The position numbers and the translations under genes were made by a program. The notes beneath the pieces were generated by a model. That model ran no database searches and was not told the DNA's origin. It was given only the letters and a program-made list of their open reading frames with translations. Of a stretch of 64,000 nt of DNA, positions 63,755-64,000 are shown one piece after another. The stretch is from Pseudomonadota bacterium (lineage in GTDB: Bacteria; Pseudomonadota; Alphaproteobacteria; Rhizobiales; Xanthobacteraceae): positions 1 through 64,000 of the forward strand of contig JAEXYA010000048.1 in NCBI GenBank assembly GCA_023451825.1, read 5' to 3'. The first letter of the stretch is position 1. Each line of letters opens with the position of its first letter.

Positions 63755-64000
63755 CTATCGTCCAACTTTGCCGGGAAAGCCTGGCGCGCTTGGATTATCC
63801 CCAGGCAACCCGCTCGGCGACGCACCGGTGCCGATGGTGCCCGGTACCGTGGTATTGGGAGCGCCCGGTTGGCTGCGCCCGCCTCCCATGCCGGTGGTGC
63901 CGATTCCCGGCGACACCGTCGCTGCGCCAGGTGCTGACGAGACGCCACCGCTACCGGGAGACGGCTGCGGCGCCACAGGGGCATCGATGATGCTGGACGA
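63755..64000 (-). CDS. C-terminal part of a Pro/Gly/Ser-rich protein (cut by the window end)
   Basis: The frame stays open to the window edge and would start outside it. The 81 residues present are low in complexity (VAPQPSPGSGG, GIGTTGMGGGRSQPG, TIGTGASPSGLPG), with no recognisable fold, ending FPGKVGR. Such tails occur at the C-termini of small secreted proteins of this bacterial group. Without the N-terminus the product cannot be identified, and a chance frame cannot be excluded. Confidence 0.45.
   Translation of the reverse strand, partial: SSSIIDAPVAPQPSPGSGGVSSAPGAATVSPGIGTTGMGGGRSQPGAPNTTVPGTIGTGASPSGLPGDNPSAPGFPGKVGR

Overview
The window looks like chromosomal DNA of an alphaproteobacterium of the order Hyphomicrobiales, most likely the Bradyrhizobium / Rhodopseudomonas / Afipia group. 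The reasons are the high GC content with long antisense open frames, the protein repertoire (HWE-type histidine kinase, short PutA, FecR/CHASE2-cyclase pair, DUF3551 and LemA/TPM genes, many glutathione S-transferases), and many intergenic palindromic elements typical of that group. No rRNA, tRNA, CRISPR array, prophage or IS transposase was seen. It reads as ordinary chromosome with some accessory metabolic gene groups.

Layout. 0-8.6 kb: a secreted hypothetical protein, putA, a class III CoA-transferase, a small membrane protein, a periplasmic protein with one CxxCH haem motif, a coiled-coil membrane protein and a GST. 8.7-12.8 kb: a LemA-TPM-TPM operon and an acyl-CoA ligase. 12.9-18.0 kb: HxlR regulator with MATE pump, a 14-TM MFS exporter and a divergent glycogen synthase. 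18.1-22.7 kb: YciI protein, GST, TonB siderophore receptor and SDR. 22.8-28.9 kb: a leftward group of DGPF protein, ECF sigma factor with a long C-terminal extension, DoxX, PhnB-like VOC protein, Bcr/CflA pump and DUF1772, followed by a divergent TetR/GST pair.

29.0-35.5 kb is a divergent phosphonate locus. An ABC importer (phnC, phnD, two phnE) runs left; a hexapeptide acetyltransferase, phnM and a DUF1045 protein run right. A Pho-box-like region lies between them. The C-P lyase core genes phnGHIJKL are not in the window.

35.5-49.5 kb: TPR-methyltransferase, two small hypothetical genes with a structured intergenic RNA candidate, a large membrane protein, purA, FecR/CHASE2 cyclase, GST, carboxymuconolactone-decarboxylase-like protein, YbaK-type deacylase, DUF3551, and an iron group (TonB receptor, PepSY protein, small membrane protein). 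49.7-60 kb: two chemoreceptors, an EamA transporter, HWE kinase, an orphan TctC/Bug binding protein, a choloylglycine-hydrolase-like enzyme and a phytase/esterase-like protein with a three-repeat Pho-box-like promoter. 60-64 kb: serA and serC, with an RNA leader before serC that resembles the known serC motif, and two hypothetical genes.

Two regulatory themes recur. Both TonB receptors carry an Irr/ICE-like box upstream. The phosphonate locus and the phytase-like gene carry direct repeats with 11-bp period, as in PhoB boxes. A palindromic repeat family beginning GTAGG(A/G)TGGG supplies the TAG stop codon of three unrelated genes.
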